This document shows, one piece after another, positions 27,817 to 39,433 of a stretch of DNA of 64,000 bases. Below the pieces are notes generated by a model. That model was not told the DNA's origin, did not search any database, and was given only the letters and a program-made list of their open reading frames with translations. Each line of letters opens with the position of its first letter. Position 1 is the first letter of the stretch. A program made the translations under genes and the position numbers. The stretch is from Desulfofundulus luciae (GTDB lineage: Bacteria; Bacillota; Desulfotomaculia; Desulfotomaculales; Desulfovirgulaceae): the NCBI RefSeq assembly GCF_030813795.1, contig NZ_JAUSUX010000005.1:62001-126000 (forward strand), in the 5' to 3' direction.

Positions 27817-30800
27817 TCAATGAGCCAGCTGCTGGATGGGAGCCAGGTCCATATCCGCGCCTTCCTGGATGGAGATAAGCACTTCCAGGATGGCCCGGGC
27901 GGTATCCAGGGAGGTCAGGCAGGGGACGCCGTGTTCCACCGCTGCCCGGCGGATGCGGAAACCGTCCCGTTCCGGTGCCTTACCCCGGGTAAGGGTGTTG
28001 ATGACCAGATGGATCTTCCCTGCCCGGATGAGATCCACGATATGGGGGGAACCTTCTCGCACCTTGTTCACCCGCTCCACTTCCAGACCGTTCTCCCGCA
28101 AGAAGGCCGCCGTCCCGGCGGTGGCACAAATGGTGTAGCCTAAACCGGCCAGGCTCTTTAAAAGGGGCAGGGCCTCTTTTTTGTCTTTATCGGCAATGGT
28201 GGCCAGGATGGTACCGTTCCGGGGGATGTGGTAACCGGCGGCCACTAGGGCCTTATAAAGAGACGCTGGATAACTGCTGTCCACCCCCATTACCTCCCCG
28301 GTGGATTTCATTTCCGGCCCCAGGGAGATATCTACCTGAAGCAATTTGGCAAAGCTGAATACCGGAGCCTTGACTCCGAAATACCGGCTTTCCGGGTAAA
28401 GTCCGCCGCTGTAACCCAGCTCCTTTAACTTGCGGCCCAGAATTGCTTTCGTGGCCAGGTTGACCATGGGAATGCCGGTGATTTTGCTCATATAAGGCAC
28501 CGTGCGGCTGGCCCGCGGGTTGACTTCCAGCACGTAGACCTGTCCGTTGTAAAGCACGTACTGGATGTTGATCATCCCCCGCACGTTTAAAGCCCGGGCC
28601 AACCGGGTGGTGTAGTCCACCAGCTGAGCCTTTACTTCCGGGGTGATCTTGTTGGCCGGGTAGACGGCTATGCTATCCCCGGAATGAACGCCGGCCCGCT
28701 CGACATGCTTCATGATCCCCGGGATCAACACAGCCTCCCCGTCGGCTATGGCATCTACTTCCAGCTCCTCGCCCTGCAGGTACTTATCCACCAGCACCGG
28801 GTGCTCGGGGGTAACCCTGACCGCATTGGCCATGTAGTTGAGCAGTTCTTCATGGTTATAGACAATCTCCATGGCCCGACCACCTAGAACATAGGAGGGC
28901 CTGACCAGGACAGGGAAACCTATTTCCCGGGCGATGTCCACTGCTTCGCCCACGGAAAAAGCCGTCCTCCCCGGCGGTTTTGGAATACCCAGTTCCACGA
29001 GCAGTTGATCGAAACGCTCCCGGTCTTCCGCCCGGTCGATATCCTCCACCGCCGTACCTAAAATGGGGATGCCGGCTTTGGCCAGGGGAACGGCCAGGTT
29101 GATGGCCGTCTGGCCGCCAAACTGGACAATTACCCCCTCGGGACGTTCCTTCTTCAGGATGTTCAAGACGTCTTCAAAAACGAGGGGCTCAAAATAGAGC
29201 CGGTCGGCGGTATCAAAGTCGGTGCTGACCGTCTCCGGGTTGTTGTTAATGATGATCGCTTTTACGCCCTCTTCCCGCAGCGCCCACACCGAGTGAACCG
29301 AGCAGTAGTCGAACTCAATACCCTGCCCGATACGAATGGGCCCCGAGCCCAGGACCACCACTTTGCGTACAGCGGTGTTTTGCGCTTCGTCCTCATGATC
29401 GTAACAGGAATAGTAGTAAGGGGTAACGGCCTCAAATTCTGCCGAACAGGTATCCACCATTTTATAGACGGGCTTGATTCCGCAATCCTCCCGCAGGGCC
29501 CTTATTTTGGCCTCGTCCTGGCCGGTGATCTGGGCCAGGTAGGCGTCGGCAAAACCAATTTCCTTGGCCCGGCGCAAAAGGTCCGGCGTTAAGGCCGCCG
29601 GTCCCTGGCGGCGGATCTTCTGTTCCAGCTGCACAATGTTTTGGATCTTGTCCAGGAAAAAGCGGTCAATGCCCGTTAAGGCCCGGACCCTGTCCACAAG
29701 CATCCCCCGGCGCAAAGCCTCGGCCACCACAAACAGGCGCATGTCCTCAGCCCGGGACAGCTTGGTTTCAATCTCTTCATCGCTCAACTGTTCCATCTCC
29801 GGGACCAGAAGACCCGCCAGGCCGATTTCCAGGGAGCGTACCGCCTTTAACAGGGCGCCTTCCAGGGTCCGGTCTATGGCCATAACTTCCCCGGTGGCCT
29901 TCATCTGGGTGCCCAGGGTGCGGTCGGCCAGGGCAAATTTGTCAAAGGGCCAGCGGGGGAATTTCAACACCACGTAGTCTATGGAAGGTTCAAAGCAGGC
30001 ATAGGTTTTACCGGTAACCGCGTTTTTAATCTCGTCCAGGGTCAACCCCACGGCAACCTTGCTGGACACCTTGGCGATGGGGTAACCGGTAGCCTTGGAG
30101 GCCAGGGCCGAAGAACGGGATACCCGGGGGTTGACCTCAATTACATAATATTTGTAGCTGTTGGGATCCATGGCAAATTGCACATTGCAGCCCCCCTCCA
30201 CCCCCAAAGCCCGAATGATGTTCAGGGAGGCGGTGCGCAGCATCTGGAATTCCTTGTCACTCAAAGTTTGCACGGGAGCAACCACAATGCTGTCCCCGGT
30301 ATGAATGCCCATGGGGTCGATATTTTCCATGCTGCAGATGATGATGCAGTTGTCGGCGCTGTCCCGCATCACCTCAAACTCGATTTCCTTCCAGCCCACC
30401 AGACCCCTTTCCACGAGCACCTGGTGAATAATGCTGGCCTTTAAGCCCCTGGTGACCGTGGCCTTCAGCTCGTCCATGTCATAGACCATGCCCCCGCCGG
30501 TACCCCCCAGGGTATAAGCCGGGCGGACCACCAGGGGAAAGCCGATTTCCCGGGCGAAGGCCACCGCTTCATCAACGCTTTCCACAATGGTGCTTTCGGG
30601 AATAGGCTCGCCAATGCGTTCCATGGTGTTCTTGAATTCTTCCCGGTCCTCGGCCCGGCGGATGGCTTCCAGGGGCGTGCCCAAAAGCTGCACCCCCTCG
30701 GCCTCCAGCACCCCCGCGTTGGCCAGCTGCAGGGCCATGTTCAGACCCACCTGGCCGCCCAGGCTGGGCAAAAGGCCGTCCGGTTTCTCCTTGCGGATGA

Positions 30801-31029
30801 CCCGGGCAACAAACTCAGGCGTTAAAGGTTCGATATATACCCGGTCGGCCATGTTGGCATCGGTCATGATGGTAGCCGGGTTGCTGTTTACCAGCACCAC
30901 TTCCAGACCCTCTTCCCGCAAAGCGCGGCAGGCCTGGGTCCCGGCGTAGTCAAATTCCGCCGCCTGGCCGATAACGATGGGCCCGGAGCCGATGACCATT
31001 ACCTTGCGCAGTTCCTTTTTCAACGGCAT
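27817..31029 (-). CDS. carB: Carbamoyl-phosphate synthase large subunit
   Basis: About 1070 residues, full length: two homologous ATP-grasp halves ([17 protein letters not shown] at the start and [18 protein letters not shown] in the middle), each with NNNPET/NSNPAT and GGQ motifs, and a C-terminal MGS-like allosteric domain. It makes carbamoyl phosphate for pyrimidine and arginine synthesis. It lies 7 bases after carA, so the two are coupled. Last gene of the pyrR-B-C-carA-carB series. Confidence 0.97.
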   Translation of the reverse strand: MPLKKELRKVMVIGSGPIVIGQAAEFDYAGTQACRALREEGLEVVLVNSNPATIMTDANMADRVYIEPLTPEFVARVIRKEKPDGLLPSLGGQVGLNMALQLANAGVLEAEGVQLLGTPLEAIRRAEDREEFKNTMERIGEPIPESTIVESVDEAVAFAREIGFPLVVRPAYTLGGTGGGMVYDMDELKATVTRGLKASIIHQVLVERGLVGWKEIEFEVMRDSADNCIIICSMENIDPMGIHTGDSIVVAPVQTLSDKEFQMLRTASLNIIRALGVEGGCNVQFAMDPNSYKYYVIEVNPRVSRSSALASKATGYPIAKVSSKVAVGLTLDEIKNAVTGKTYACFEPSIDYVVLKFPRWPFDKFALADRTLGTQMKATGEVMAIDRTLEGALLKAVRSLEIGLAGLLVPEMEQLSDEEIETKLSRAEDMRLFVVAEALRRGMLVDRVRALTGIDRFFLDKIQNIVQLEQKIRRQGPAALTPDLLRRAKEIGFADAYLAQITGQDEAKIRALREDCGIKPVYKMVDTCSAEFEAVTPYYYSCYDHEDEAQNTAVRKVVVLGSGPIRIGQGIEFDYCSVHSVWALREEGVKAIIINNNPETVSTDFDTADRLYFEPLVFEDVLNILKKERPEGVIVQFGGQTAINLAVPLAKAGIPILGTAVEDIDRAEDRERFDQLLVELGIPKPPGRTAFSVGEAVDIAREIGFPVLVRPSYVLGGRAMEIVYNHEELLNYMANAVRVTPEHPVLVDKYLQGEELEVDAIADGEAVLIPGIMKHVERAGVHSGDSIAVYPANKITPEVKAQLVDYTTRLARALNVRGMINIQYVLYNGQVYVLEVNPRASRTVPYMSKITGIPMVNLATKAILGRKLKELGYSGGLYPESRYFGVKAPVFSFAKLLQVDISLGPEMKSTGEVMGVDSSYPASLYKALVAAGYHIPRNGTILATIADKDKKEALPLLKSLAGLGYTICATAGTAAFLRENGLEVERVNKVREGSPHIVDLIRAGKIHLVINTLTRGKAPERDGFRIRRAAVEHGVPCLTSLDTARAILEVLISIQEGADMDLAPIQQLAH

Positions 31030-31036
31030 GCTTTCC

Positions 31037-32110
31037 CTACCCCCGATGCATTAAATCAATGAACTGGTCAAATAGATAGGCTGATTCCCGCGGGCCCGGG
31101 GAGGCCTCGGGGTGATACTGTACCGAGAAAAGCGGCAGGTGCTTGTGCCTGATGCCCTCCACCGTACCGTCGTTCAGGTTCTGGTGGCAGACTTCCACGG
31201 GTAAACCGGCCAGGGAATCGGCATCCACCGCAAACCCGTGGTTCTGGGAGGTGATGTACACCTTGCCCGTAGCCAGATCCTTTACCGGGTGGTTGGCCCC
31301 CCTGTGGCCAAATTTCATCTTATAAGTCTTGGCCCCCAGGGCCAGGGCGATCACCTGGTGGCCCAGGCAAATGCCAAACATGGGTCGCTTCCCGATCAGT
31401 TCCCTGGTGGTCCGGATGGCGTAGGGAACATCCACCGGGTCGCCGGGACCGTTGGACAACAGGATGCCGTCGGGATGCAAGGCCAGAATTTCCCGGGCCG
31501 TAGTAGTAGGAGGCACCACCACTACCTCGCAATCCCGCTCCCGCAGGTGCCGGATTATATTCAGTTTGGAACCCAGATCTATCAAGACTACCCGGTACCC
31601 TTTACCTTCCAGGGTATAGATTTCCTTTGTGGCCACCTCGGGTACCAGCTCCTGCCCGGTCAGGTGGGGGCATTGTTTGGCCTTTTCCACCAGGAGGGCG
31701 GGATCGTTGCATTCGGTGCTCAGGACTCCCCGCATGGTCCCCTGGTTGCGCAGGTGGCGGGTTAAGGCGCGGGTGTCGATACCGGAAATGCCCACCACCC
31801 CTTCCCGGGCCAGGAAGTCAGACAGGCGGTAGCTGGCCCGCCAGTTGCTGGGACGGTCGCACTCCTCCCGCACCACAAAGCCACGTACATAGGACTTTTT
31901 CGCTTCGAAATCCTCCCGGTTGATGCCGTAGTTTCCAATCAAGGGATAAGTCATCACCACAATCTGGCCGCAATAAGAAGGGTCGGTGAGGATTTCCTGG
32001 TAACCGGTCATGGCGGTATTGAAGACCACTTCTCCCCATCTTTCCCCCCTGGCCCCAAAGGCCCGGCCGGTAAACACGGTTCCGTCTTCGAGTGCTAGTA
32101 TGGCCTGCAT
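31037..32110 (-). CDS. carA: Carbamoyl-phosphate synthase small (glutaminase) subunit
   Basis: About 357 residues. The class I glutamine amidotransferase domain has its nucleophilic cysteine in FGICLGHQ and the catalytic His/Glu in YHPEASPGP. It supplies ammonia to CarB. Two adjacent ATGs (32111-32113 and 32108-32110) follow GAGGTG; the second is chosen by spacing. 63 bases downstream of the pyrC stop. Confidence 0.95.
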   Translation of the reverse strand: MQAILALEDGTVFTGRAFGARGERWGEVVFNTAMTGYQEILTDPSYCGQIVVMTYPLIGNYGINREDFEAKKSYVRGFVVREECDRPSNWRASYRLSDFLAREGVVGISGIDTRALTRHLRNQGTMRGVLSTECNDPALLVEKAKQCPHLTGQELVPEVATKEIYTLEGKGYRVVLIDLGSKLNIIRHLRERDCEVVVVPPTTTAREILALHPDGILLSNGPGDPVDVPYAIRTTRELIGKRPMFGICLGHQVIALALGAKTYKMKFGHRGANHPVKDLATGKVYITSQNHGFAVDADSLAGLPVEVCHQNLNDGTVEGIRHKHLPLFSVQYHPEASPGPRESAYLFDQFIDLMHRG

Positions 32111-32173
32111 CATCGTAACACCTCGCATTCTGGTGGTTATATGACATTATTCCACTAGCCGGTCGCGCCCCGT

Positions 32174-33461
32174 TCAGGCTATCACCGCCAGGTTACGGTT
32201 ATAAACTACCTGGCCTCTGACGATGGTGGCTACGGGGAGGCCCTGCAAGCTCCTGCCGGCAAAGGGGGTGTTCCGCCCTTTGCTTGCAAAGGCAGCCGGA
32301 TCCACCACTTCGGTCAGCTGCGGATCGATGATGGTTATATCGGCATCAGCCCCCACCTTGATCACCCCTTCCCGGAGGCCCAGGATGCGGGCGGGGTTCA
32401 CCGTCAGCTTGCGGATGGCCTCCACCGGGCTTAAGACACCCGGTATCACCAGTTCCGTCCAGACCAGTCCCAGCGCGGTTTCCAGGCCCACCAGGCCAAA
32501 GGGAGCCATCTGGTATTCCACGTCTTTTTCCTCCAGCGTATGGGGGGCGTGGTCGGTGGCAATGACGTCAATGGTGCCGTCAGCCAGAGCTTCTTTCAAC
32601 GCCGCCACATCCTCCTCCGTACGAAGGGGAGGGTTGACCTTGGTGCTGGTATCATAATCAGCCACCGCCCGGTCGGTAAGAGTGAAATGATGGGGAGTAA
32701 CCTCGGCCGTCACCGGCACTCCCCGGGCCTTGGCCTCGCGGATTAGGCGCACTGAACCGGCGGTGCTGACGTGGGCGATGTGCAGGGGACAACCGGTGTA
32801 CTCGGACAGAATGATATCCCGGGCGACCATAATTTCTTCGGCCGCAGCCGGGATGCCCGGCAGTCCCAAAACGGTAGACATGTAACCTTCATGCATCACA
32901 CCGCCGGCAGACAGGGTTGGTTCCTCGCAGTGGGAAATAACGGGCAGCCCCACCATCCGGGCATACTGCATGGCCCGGCGCATTACCGCCGCACTGGCCA
33001 CCGGCCGGCCGTCATCGGAGAGGGCTACCGCACCGGCTTCCTTCAAATCGGCCATTTCCGTCAACTCTTCACCCCGGCTGCCCCGGGTGAGGGCTCCGAT
33101 GGGGTAAACTTTGACTAGGCCCGCTTCCTTTGCCCTGGCCTTGATGTAGGAAATAACCGCCCGGTTATCAGCTACCGGATTAGTGTTGGGCATACAGGCT
33201 ACAGCGGTAAAGCCCCCCCGGGCCGCCGCCCGGCTGCCCGAGGTAATGGTTTCCTTGGCCTCAAAGCCCGGTTCCCGGAAATGAACATGCATGTCGATTA
33301 AACCTGGAGCAACCAGTTTGCCAGCAACATCCATTACAGCACCTTCCCCCGGTTCCAGACCGGGACCGACGGCGGCAATTTTCCCTTCTACAATAAGAAT
33401 GTCAGCGGGAATCATCTCCCCGGCCTGGGGGTCAATCACCCGGCCGCCCTTGATGAGCAGT

Positions 33462-33469
<8 letters not shown>
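32174..33469 (-). CDS. pyrC: Dihydroorotase
   Basis: About 431 residues, type I (large) amidohydrolase. Metal-binding HVHFREPG near residue 60, the lysine-containing central region and [13 protein letters not shown] are present. It cyclises carbamoyl aspartate to dihydroorotate. ATG at 33467-33469 has GGAGGGGGG 7 bases upstream; it overlaps the pyrB end by 8 bases, so translation is coupled. Confidence 0.95.
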
Positions 33470-34397
<928 letters not shown>

Positions 34398-34417
34398 GCC
34401 AAGCCTCCGCATCACCT

Positions 34418-34505
34418 AAAAATAAAGCCCCGCCCGGTATAAGTCCCGGAACGAGGCCGGCAAGCGCTGGGCGTGCCCTCCTTGCCGGCCTCTCTGGACC
34501 GTTGC
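34418..34505 (-). promoter_or_regulatory. PyrR-dependent attenuator between pyrR and pyrB
   Basis: Minus strand, 5' to 3': a PyrR-binding loop (TCCAGAGAGG then GGCAAGG, 34480-34500), whose arm GAGGCCGGCAAG is fully complementary to CTTGCCGGCCTC just downstream, forming the anti-antiterminator. It is followed by a terminator hairpin (34427-34457, GCCTCG...CCGG with CCGGGCGGGGC) and a T-rich tail. UMP-loaded PyrR would favour termination before pyrB. Confidence 0.85.
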
Positions 34506-34527
34506 TTAAAAGACGGCACCGGAGCAT

Positions 34528-35180
<653 letters not shown>

Positions 35181-35205
35181 AGGGCTTTTATTGTCACTCC
35201 TTATG

Positions 35206-35234
35206 AGGATACAAAAATCCACGCCAAATGTCAA
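35206..35234 (-). promoter_or_regulatory. Sigma-A promoter of the pyrR-B-C-carA-carB operon
   Basis: Minus strand TTGACA (35229-35234) and TATCCT (35206-35211) with a 17-base spacer. The upstream edge of the -35 box shares one base with the first copy of the 14-bp repeat bordering the IS remnants. Confidence 0.85.
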
Positions 35235-35461
35235 GTGATAAACTAAAGGAGCTATTTGCGTTGTAAACATTTTTGCCCTCTGGGAGGCTAACGCCCATAC
35301 CAGACATGGACGTTTTCCAAGGCATAGGACAGGGAGAATAACCTTATATTGGGACAAGTGGCTTATATATCCTTTACCACCCCTGTCAAAGGGCATACTT
35401 ACCCTAACACCCCCTTGGGGGGGTGCCCTTCCCGTAGTGTAATTTTTCCGATTGGTCCTTC

Positions 35462-35885
35462 TCAGGCCGCCTTTACCAGGCTTCTCAAATTTATTCCTTG
35501 TTTTTGTCGTAGCCGGCCTACGGCCATCGCCAGCATCACCATCAGGGCCAGTGCACAACGCAGCTTCATCTTTTTCAAACCCCGGATAAAATGCTTTTCA
35601 AATCCATAGACTTCATCCAAACGGGCATTTACCCTTTCCACGGCCGTACGCTTCTTATAGGTTGTCTTCCATTTGTAACTGGACCGCGCTAAGGGCGTGA
35701 AGACCCGCCGGTCCTCTGCCAGAGGAATACGTACTCCACCCCTTGCGGAACACTGCTCCATTCCCCGGCACTTCACCCCGTAGTGCCGGGCAGGACAGCG
35801 ATATTTCAAGGTTCCCCGGTCCTTTTCAAATCCCCCGAAAGCCATCTCGCGACGCTTGTTTGTTTCGGGACAGTGGCAATAAACA
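35462..35885 (-). pseudogene. DDE transposase, C-terminal fragment (IS1182/IS4-like)
   Basis: About 141 codons without a start: VYCHCPETNKRRE, LKYRCPARHYGVKC with cysteines, then the end of the DDE domain with TAVERVNARLDEVYGFE (catalytic Glu region) and a hydrophobic C-terminal helix. The N-terminal part with the two aspartates is missing. It terminates where the opposite-strand fragment begins (about 35884), so one element was truncated by insertion or recombination at that point. Family placement is by eye. Confidence 0.78.
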
Positions 35886-36285
35886 GTTTGCGGTACCCCC
35901 GGAAAGCTCTGCGTCTGCCTTTCGCCCCGTTCCTGCCCATTTGCGTTTGGAGCACGTCTTTTGCTGGAAGGAGCGCCGGGTTTTGAACCCTGGCTACACC
36001 ATTCAGTACCAGAAACAGACCTACAGGGTGGTGAATACCAAAGGTGTTCCGGTCATTCCTTTGCGCACGGTGGTGGAGGTGCACAGGCTCGCTGACGGCA
36101 GTCTCTTTGTTGGCTGGAACGGCCACATTTACCCCCTTGAACCGATTCCGGCGAGTTCCTTGTCACCGAAGAATAAAGAAGCTGGGAAAAAGGGCGGGCA
36201 GTCTATGGGCAGAAAACCAGCCCCCGACCACCCATGGCGCAAGCCATGGAAATCAAGTCAGATCAATCATGGCGTCAGTTTTTAG
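35882..36285 (+). pseudogene. ISNCY/Mu-like integrase, C-terminal fragment
   Basis: About 133 codons lacking the catalytic core. FAVPPESSASAFRPVP, HVFCWKERRVLNPGYTIQY and YRVVNTKGVPVIP correspond to the linker and beta-rich C-terminal region of ISNCY-type transposases, and the ending with PAPDHPWRKPW is characteristic. The reading frame is open from the junction. No start codon or DDE residues are present. Confidence 0.75.
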
Positions 36286-36346
36286 CATGTTCTTTGATGA
36301 GCCCCTGAGGCCTTCCCCTGGCGGCGCCGAAGGGGAGTCTTGATAG

Positions 36347-36459
36347 CCGGGGACCCCTCACGTGGTACAATGGACTACCTGACGGGGGTGTGCTACGTCT
36401 TTGTTGCATGTTCCCCGGAGCCGCCCCGTCGGCATTTTTAACTTAACCACGTGAGGGGT
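36347..36459. repeat. Nested and interleaved inverted repeats inside the IS remnant
   Basis: Outer arms ACCCCTCACGTGGT (36353-36366) and ACCACGTGAGGGGT (36446-36459) are perfectly complementary over 14 bp. An inner pair GACGGGG (36381-36387) and CCCCGTC (36424-36430) lies within. A third pair CCGGGGA (36347-36353) and TCCCCGG (36412-36418) interleaves with the outer pair. Likely a folded RNA or DNA element belonging to the transposon; function not known to me. Confidence 0.6.
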
Positions 36460-36492
36460 GGCTGTCAAGACCGCCGCCTTATTAAAAACCAG

Positions 36493-36589
36493 GAGTGACA
36501 TTTTCTTAGCCCAGATGAATGAGATAAGTAATGTGTCTGAGTGACATTTTCACTGACGAATTTCACTGACAAAGTCACTGACGCTTGAC
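36493..36589 (+). repeat. Repeat-rich right end of an IS element
   Basis: GAGTGACATTTTC occurs twice (36493-36505 and 36539-36551), and TCACTGAC three times (36550, 36563, 36575), ending in CTTGACA. Such tandem sites are typical transposase-binding ends of ISNCY/IS481-like elements. The matching left end was not found. Confidence 0.65.
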
Positions 36590-36610
36590 AGTGATAAACT
36601 AAAAAAACTG

Positions 36611-36886
36611 CTACATCCGGTTAACACCGATAAAGATCAGGGCGACTCCCAGCAGGATAATGGCCATGCTGGAAGGGGAAACTTTACCCGCCAAGCCCAC
36701 CAGTCCCAGGCTGGTAGTTGTAAGCAGTACTGTTGGACCCACAAGGGCCAAAAGACTATTTATTTTAAAAGCCGTTTCCACCCGGTTAAAGTGCAACATT
36801 AATATGGCCGCGCTAAATTCAATGGATGAAGAGAGCAGCCGTAAAAGAGCCATACTTAAAACGATGCGGTCCAGGAACAGAAACAT
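36611..36886 (-). CDS. YqhV-like small membrane protein (DUF2619)
   Basis: About 91 residues with three hydrophobic stretches. The N-terminal VLSMALLRLLSSSIEFSAAILML and the central INSLLALVGPTVLL resemble the YqhV family, found in many spore formers, often near the spoIIIA genes. Function unknown. ATG at 36886 has GGAGGG 5 bases upstream. The IS right end stops about 20 bases beyond its stop codon. Divergent from the MFS gene. Confidence 0.78.
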   Translation of the reverse strand: MFLFLDRIVLSMALLRLLSSSIEFSAAILMLHFNRVETAFKINSLLALVGPTVLLTTTSLGLVGLAGKVSPSSMAIILLGVALIFIGVNRM

Positions 36887-36996
36887 AAAATCCCTCCTGC
36901 CGGTTTTTACTAAAATTTCATATGCCCGGCGGCATGGATAAATGCATAGGCGAGGTTGGAGGCAGGGAAAACTTTTGGCGAAAGGATGGGATAGTC

Positions 36997-38304
36997 ATGA
37001 AGCCGCAAAAAAATACCCTGGTGCTGGCTGCCTTAAGTGGGGTGCCCTTTATTATGGTTTTGGGCAATTCCATGCTCATCCCGGTGCTGCCCGCCATCAA
37101 GGAAACACTGCACCTCACCCAGTTTAAGGTCAGTCTGTTGATCACTCTCTTTTCCATCCCCGCCGGAATTGTCATTCCGCTGGCCGGCTTTTTGTCCGAC
37201 CGCTTTGGCCGCAAAAATGTAATTGCGCCGGCGCTGATCCTTTACGGTCTGGGCGGCATAGTAGCCGGCCTGGCGGCCATTTTCCTGAAAAATCTGGCTT
37301 ATCCAGCCATTCTCGGGGGGCGCATTTTGCAGGGCATCGGCGCGGCCGGGACTGCCCCCATTGCCATGGCCCTTACCGGGGACCTTTTCACCGGTAAGCA
37401 GCGGGGCATCGCTCTGGGCATCATCGAAGCCGCCAACGGCCTGGGCAAGGTGGTAAGCCCCATTCTAGGGGCCTTGTTGGGACTCATCACCTGGTATGCC
37501 ACATTTCTTTTTTTCCCCCTGGTGGTTATTCCAGTGGTACTGGGGCTATGGTTCCTGATCAAAGAGCCGGAAAGCAACCGGCAGGCACAAAGTGTAAACC
37601 AGTATTTAAAATCCATCGCCCGGATTTTTGAGAAAAAATCCGCTATGCTGCTTACTTCCTTTCTGGGTGGGGCTGCAGCGTTACTCATTCTTTTCGGAGT
37701 GTTATTTTTTCTCTCCGAACACCTGGAAACGATTTTCCGGCTAAACGGAGTGCGCAAAGGCGGGGCTCTTGCCATACCGGTTCTATTTATGAGTACAACT
37801 TCTTACCTCACCGGCCGGATCATTAAAAAGCGCCTGGCATTAATGAAATGGCTGGTGGTGGGAGGTCTGGCCTTGATTGGCGGGGCTTTAACCATGATAG
37901 GTTTTTATCGCACCACCTATCTATTTTTTATCGCCATTTCCCTGGCCGGCATCGGTACCGGCCTGACCCTCCCCTGCCTGAACACCATTATTACCAGCTC
38001 CACGGCCACGGAAAGGCGGGGTCTGGTCACTTCGCTGTACGGCGGTGTACGGTTCGTGGGTGTAGCCCTGGGTCCTCCCCTTTTCGGCCTGTTAATGGGT
38101 TACGGCCTGCCCTTCATGTTTTGGAGCATGGCAGCCCTGGCGGGGGTTACTGCTCTGCTGGCCGCTTTTTTGATCCGGGTAAGGGACATGAAAGCACCCA
38201 CGGCGACGGAAGAAAAAAATCGCCCCGCTCTTTATACCCCCCAACCGGCCTATGGACTGGCCGCGCACAAGCCCTGGAATCCCCCGGATGAACGGGGACC
38301 ATGA
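36997..38304 (+). CDS. Major facilitator superfamily transporter
   Basis: About 435 residues and 12 hydrophobic helices; the MFS loop-2 motif is GFLSDRFGRKNVIA, and a second copy-like motif is in the C-terminal half. The layout resembles DHA1-type drug/proton antiporters. ATG at 36997 has AAAGGATGG upstream; the frame upstream lacks a site. The C-terminal tail after the last helix is 45 residues long, proline rich and probably cytoplasmic. The substrate cannot be read from sequence. Confidence 0.87.
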   Translation: MKPQKNTLVLAALSGVPFIMVLGNSMLIPVLPAIKETLHLTQFKVSLLITLFSIPAGIVIPLAGFLSDRFGRKNVIAPALILYGLGGIVAGLAAIFLKNLAYPAILGGRILQGIGAAGTAPIAMALTGDLFTGKQRGIALGIIEAANGLGKVVSPILGALLGLITWYATFLFFPLVVIPVVLGLWFLIKEPESNRQAQSVNQYLKSIARIFEKKSAMLLTSFLGGAAALLILFGVLFFLSEHLETIFRLNGVRKGGALAIPVLFMSTTSYLTGRIIKKRLALMKWLVVGGLALIGGALTMIGFYRTTYLFFIAISLAGIGTGLTLPCLNTIITSSTATERRGLVTSLYGGVRFVGVALGPPLFGLLMGYGLPFMFWSMAALAGVTALLAAFLIRVRDMKAPTATEEKNRPALYTPQPAYGLAAHKPWNPPDERGP

Positions 38305-38463
38305 CCTCTAGTGGATACCATTGGCAGTTTTACCAGGGTAACCTTTCCCTCCCCGCGGTAATATTTCTATGAATGGCTAACTTTTGCGGGCCTGGGAAGG
38401 AGGTGTCCGACAAAGCACCTGCAAAAACAGGTGCATTGCCATCCGCGAAAGGAGCTTGAGAGC

Positions 38464-39261
38464 ATGAGCGAACAGGAGGGTACCCGGACATGGCAGGCAT
38501 TCCTTAGCTTTCCCCTGGGTAAGAGACTGGAAAAACCGCGGCAGCAGGGCTTGACCATGATCATTGACAAGGGCCTGGGCCTGGTGGAAACAAAGGACAT
38601 CTTGCATGTATGCGGTCAATACATTGATTTCTTCAAGCTGGGATTCGGTACTCCCGCTTTATACGCTCCGGAGGTGTTAGAGGAAAAAGTTCATCTCGTC
38701 AAGTCCTTTGGCATAGATATCTACCCCGGGGGAACATTCTTTGAGGTGGCCATACTACAGGGAAAAATTGAGGAGTACCTGTACCTGGCCAAAACCATTG
38801 GCTTTACAGCCATCGAAGTATCCGACGGCACGATCACCCTGCCCCACGAGATAAGGGAAAAAGCCATTGCCCGGGCCGCCGATCTGGGTTTTAAGGTATT
38901 AACGGAAGTTGGCAAAAAGAATGAGGAACACCACTCAGTCCAGCATTTAGTAGAGCAGATCCGCCGGGATCTCCAGCACGGGGCTTACCGGGTCATCCTG
39001 GAAGGCCGGGAGTCGGGTATCAACGTGGGCCTTTATGATGGCCAGGGGCGGTTCATCCAGGAGGAACTGGAGGAACTGCTTTGCGGCATCGGCGATCCCC
39101 GCGTGCTAATCTGGGAAGCGCCGCGCAAGAACCAGCAGGAAGAATTGATCCTGCGCTTTGGCCCCAACGTCAACCTGGGCAACATCCCCCCCAACGAAGT
39201 CCTGGCCCTGGAAGCCCTGCGGGTTGGTCTCCGGGCCGATACACTCAAAATCACTTTATAA
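38464..39261 (+). CDS. comA: Phosphosulfolactate synthase (ComA family)
   Basis: About 265 residues, TIM-barrel. Family marks include MIIDKGLG, FFKLGFGTPALY, GIDIYPGGTFFEVA, EVSDGTITLP, EGRESGINVGLYD and PNVNLGNIPPNEVLALE. ComA adds sulfite to phosphoenolpyruvate to give phosphosulfolactate; in methanogens for coenzyme M, in Bacillus (YitD) for sulfolactate found in spores. In a sporulating, sulfite-producing anaerobe the spore role is the likelier. ATG at 38464 follows GGAG by 9 bases. Its 5' leader contains a 7-bp hairpin GCACCTG/CAGGTGC (38415-38434). Confidence 0.9.
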   Translation: MSEQEGTRTWQAFLSFPLGKRLEKPRQQGLTMIIDKGLGLVETKDILHVCGQYIDFFKLGFGTPALYAPEVLEEKVHLVKSFGIDIYPGGTFFEVAILQGKIEEYLYLAKTIGFTAIEVSDGTITLPHEIREKAIARAADLGFKVLTEVGKKNEEHHSVQHLVEQIRRDLQHGAYRVILEGRESGINVGLYDGQGRFIQEELEELLCGIGDPRVLIWEAPRKNQQEELILRFGPNVNLGNIPPNEVLALEALRVGLRADTLKITL

Positions 39262-39338
39262 CGTATAAGTTATTTGGATAACCAGCCAATTTATAAAGCC
39301 TCCCAAAAGGCATCCCCGGGGCTGTTCCGGTGAAAAGC

Positions 39339-39361
39339 AAAGCCGCCTCTGAGGCGGCTTT
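39339..39361 (+). terminator. Terminator downstream of comA
   Basis: AAAGCCGCC and GGCGGCTTT form a 9-bp stem with a 5-base loop. Only three T residues follow, so efficiency is uncertain. Confidence 0.65.
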
Positions 39362-39433
39362 GCCCCTTACTGGTAATATTGCCCATGGCTCGCACATATT
39401 TTAGACCAAAGAAACTTTAAAGAGGGGAAGGCC

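Larger units (their letters stand above)
35248..36589. mobile_element. Insertion-sequence graveyard upstream of the pyr operon
   Basis: Two transposase fragments point at each other and abut at about 35884, followed by a repeat-rich IS end and a nested inverted-repeat element. A 14-bp direct repeat, AGTGATAAACTAAA, brackets the whole block (35234-35247 and 36590-36603), like a target duplication. No intact transposase or complete pair of terminal inverted repeats is present, so it is not autonomous. The stretch 35248-35461 holds no gene, only a small CCCCCTTGGGGGGG hairpin near 35411. Confidence 0.75.
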
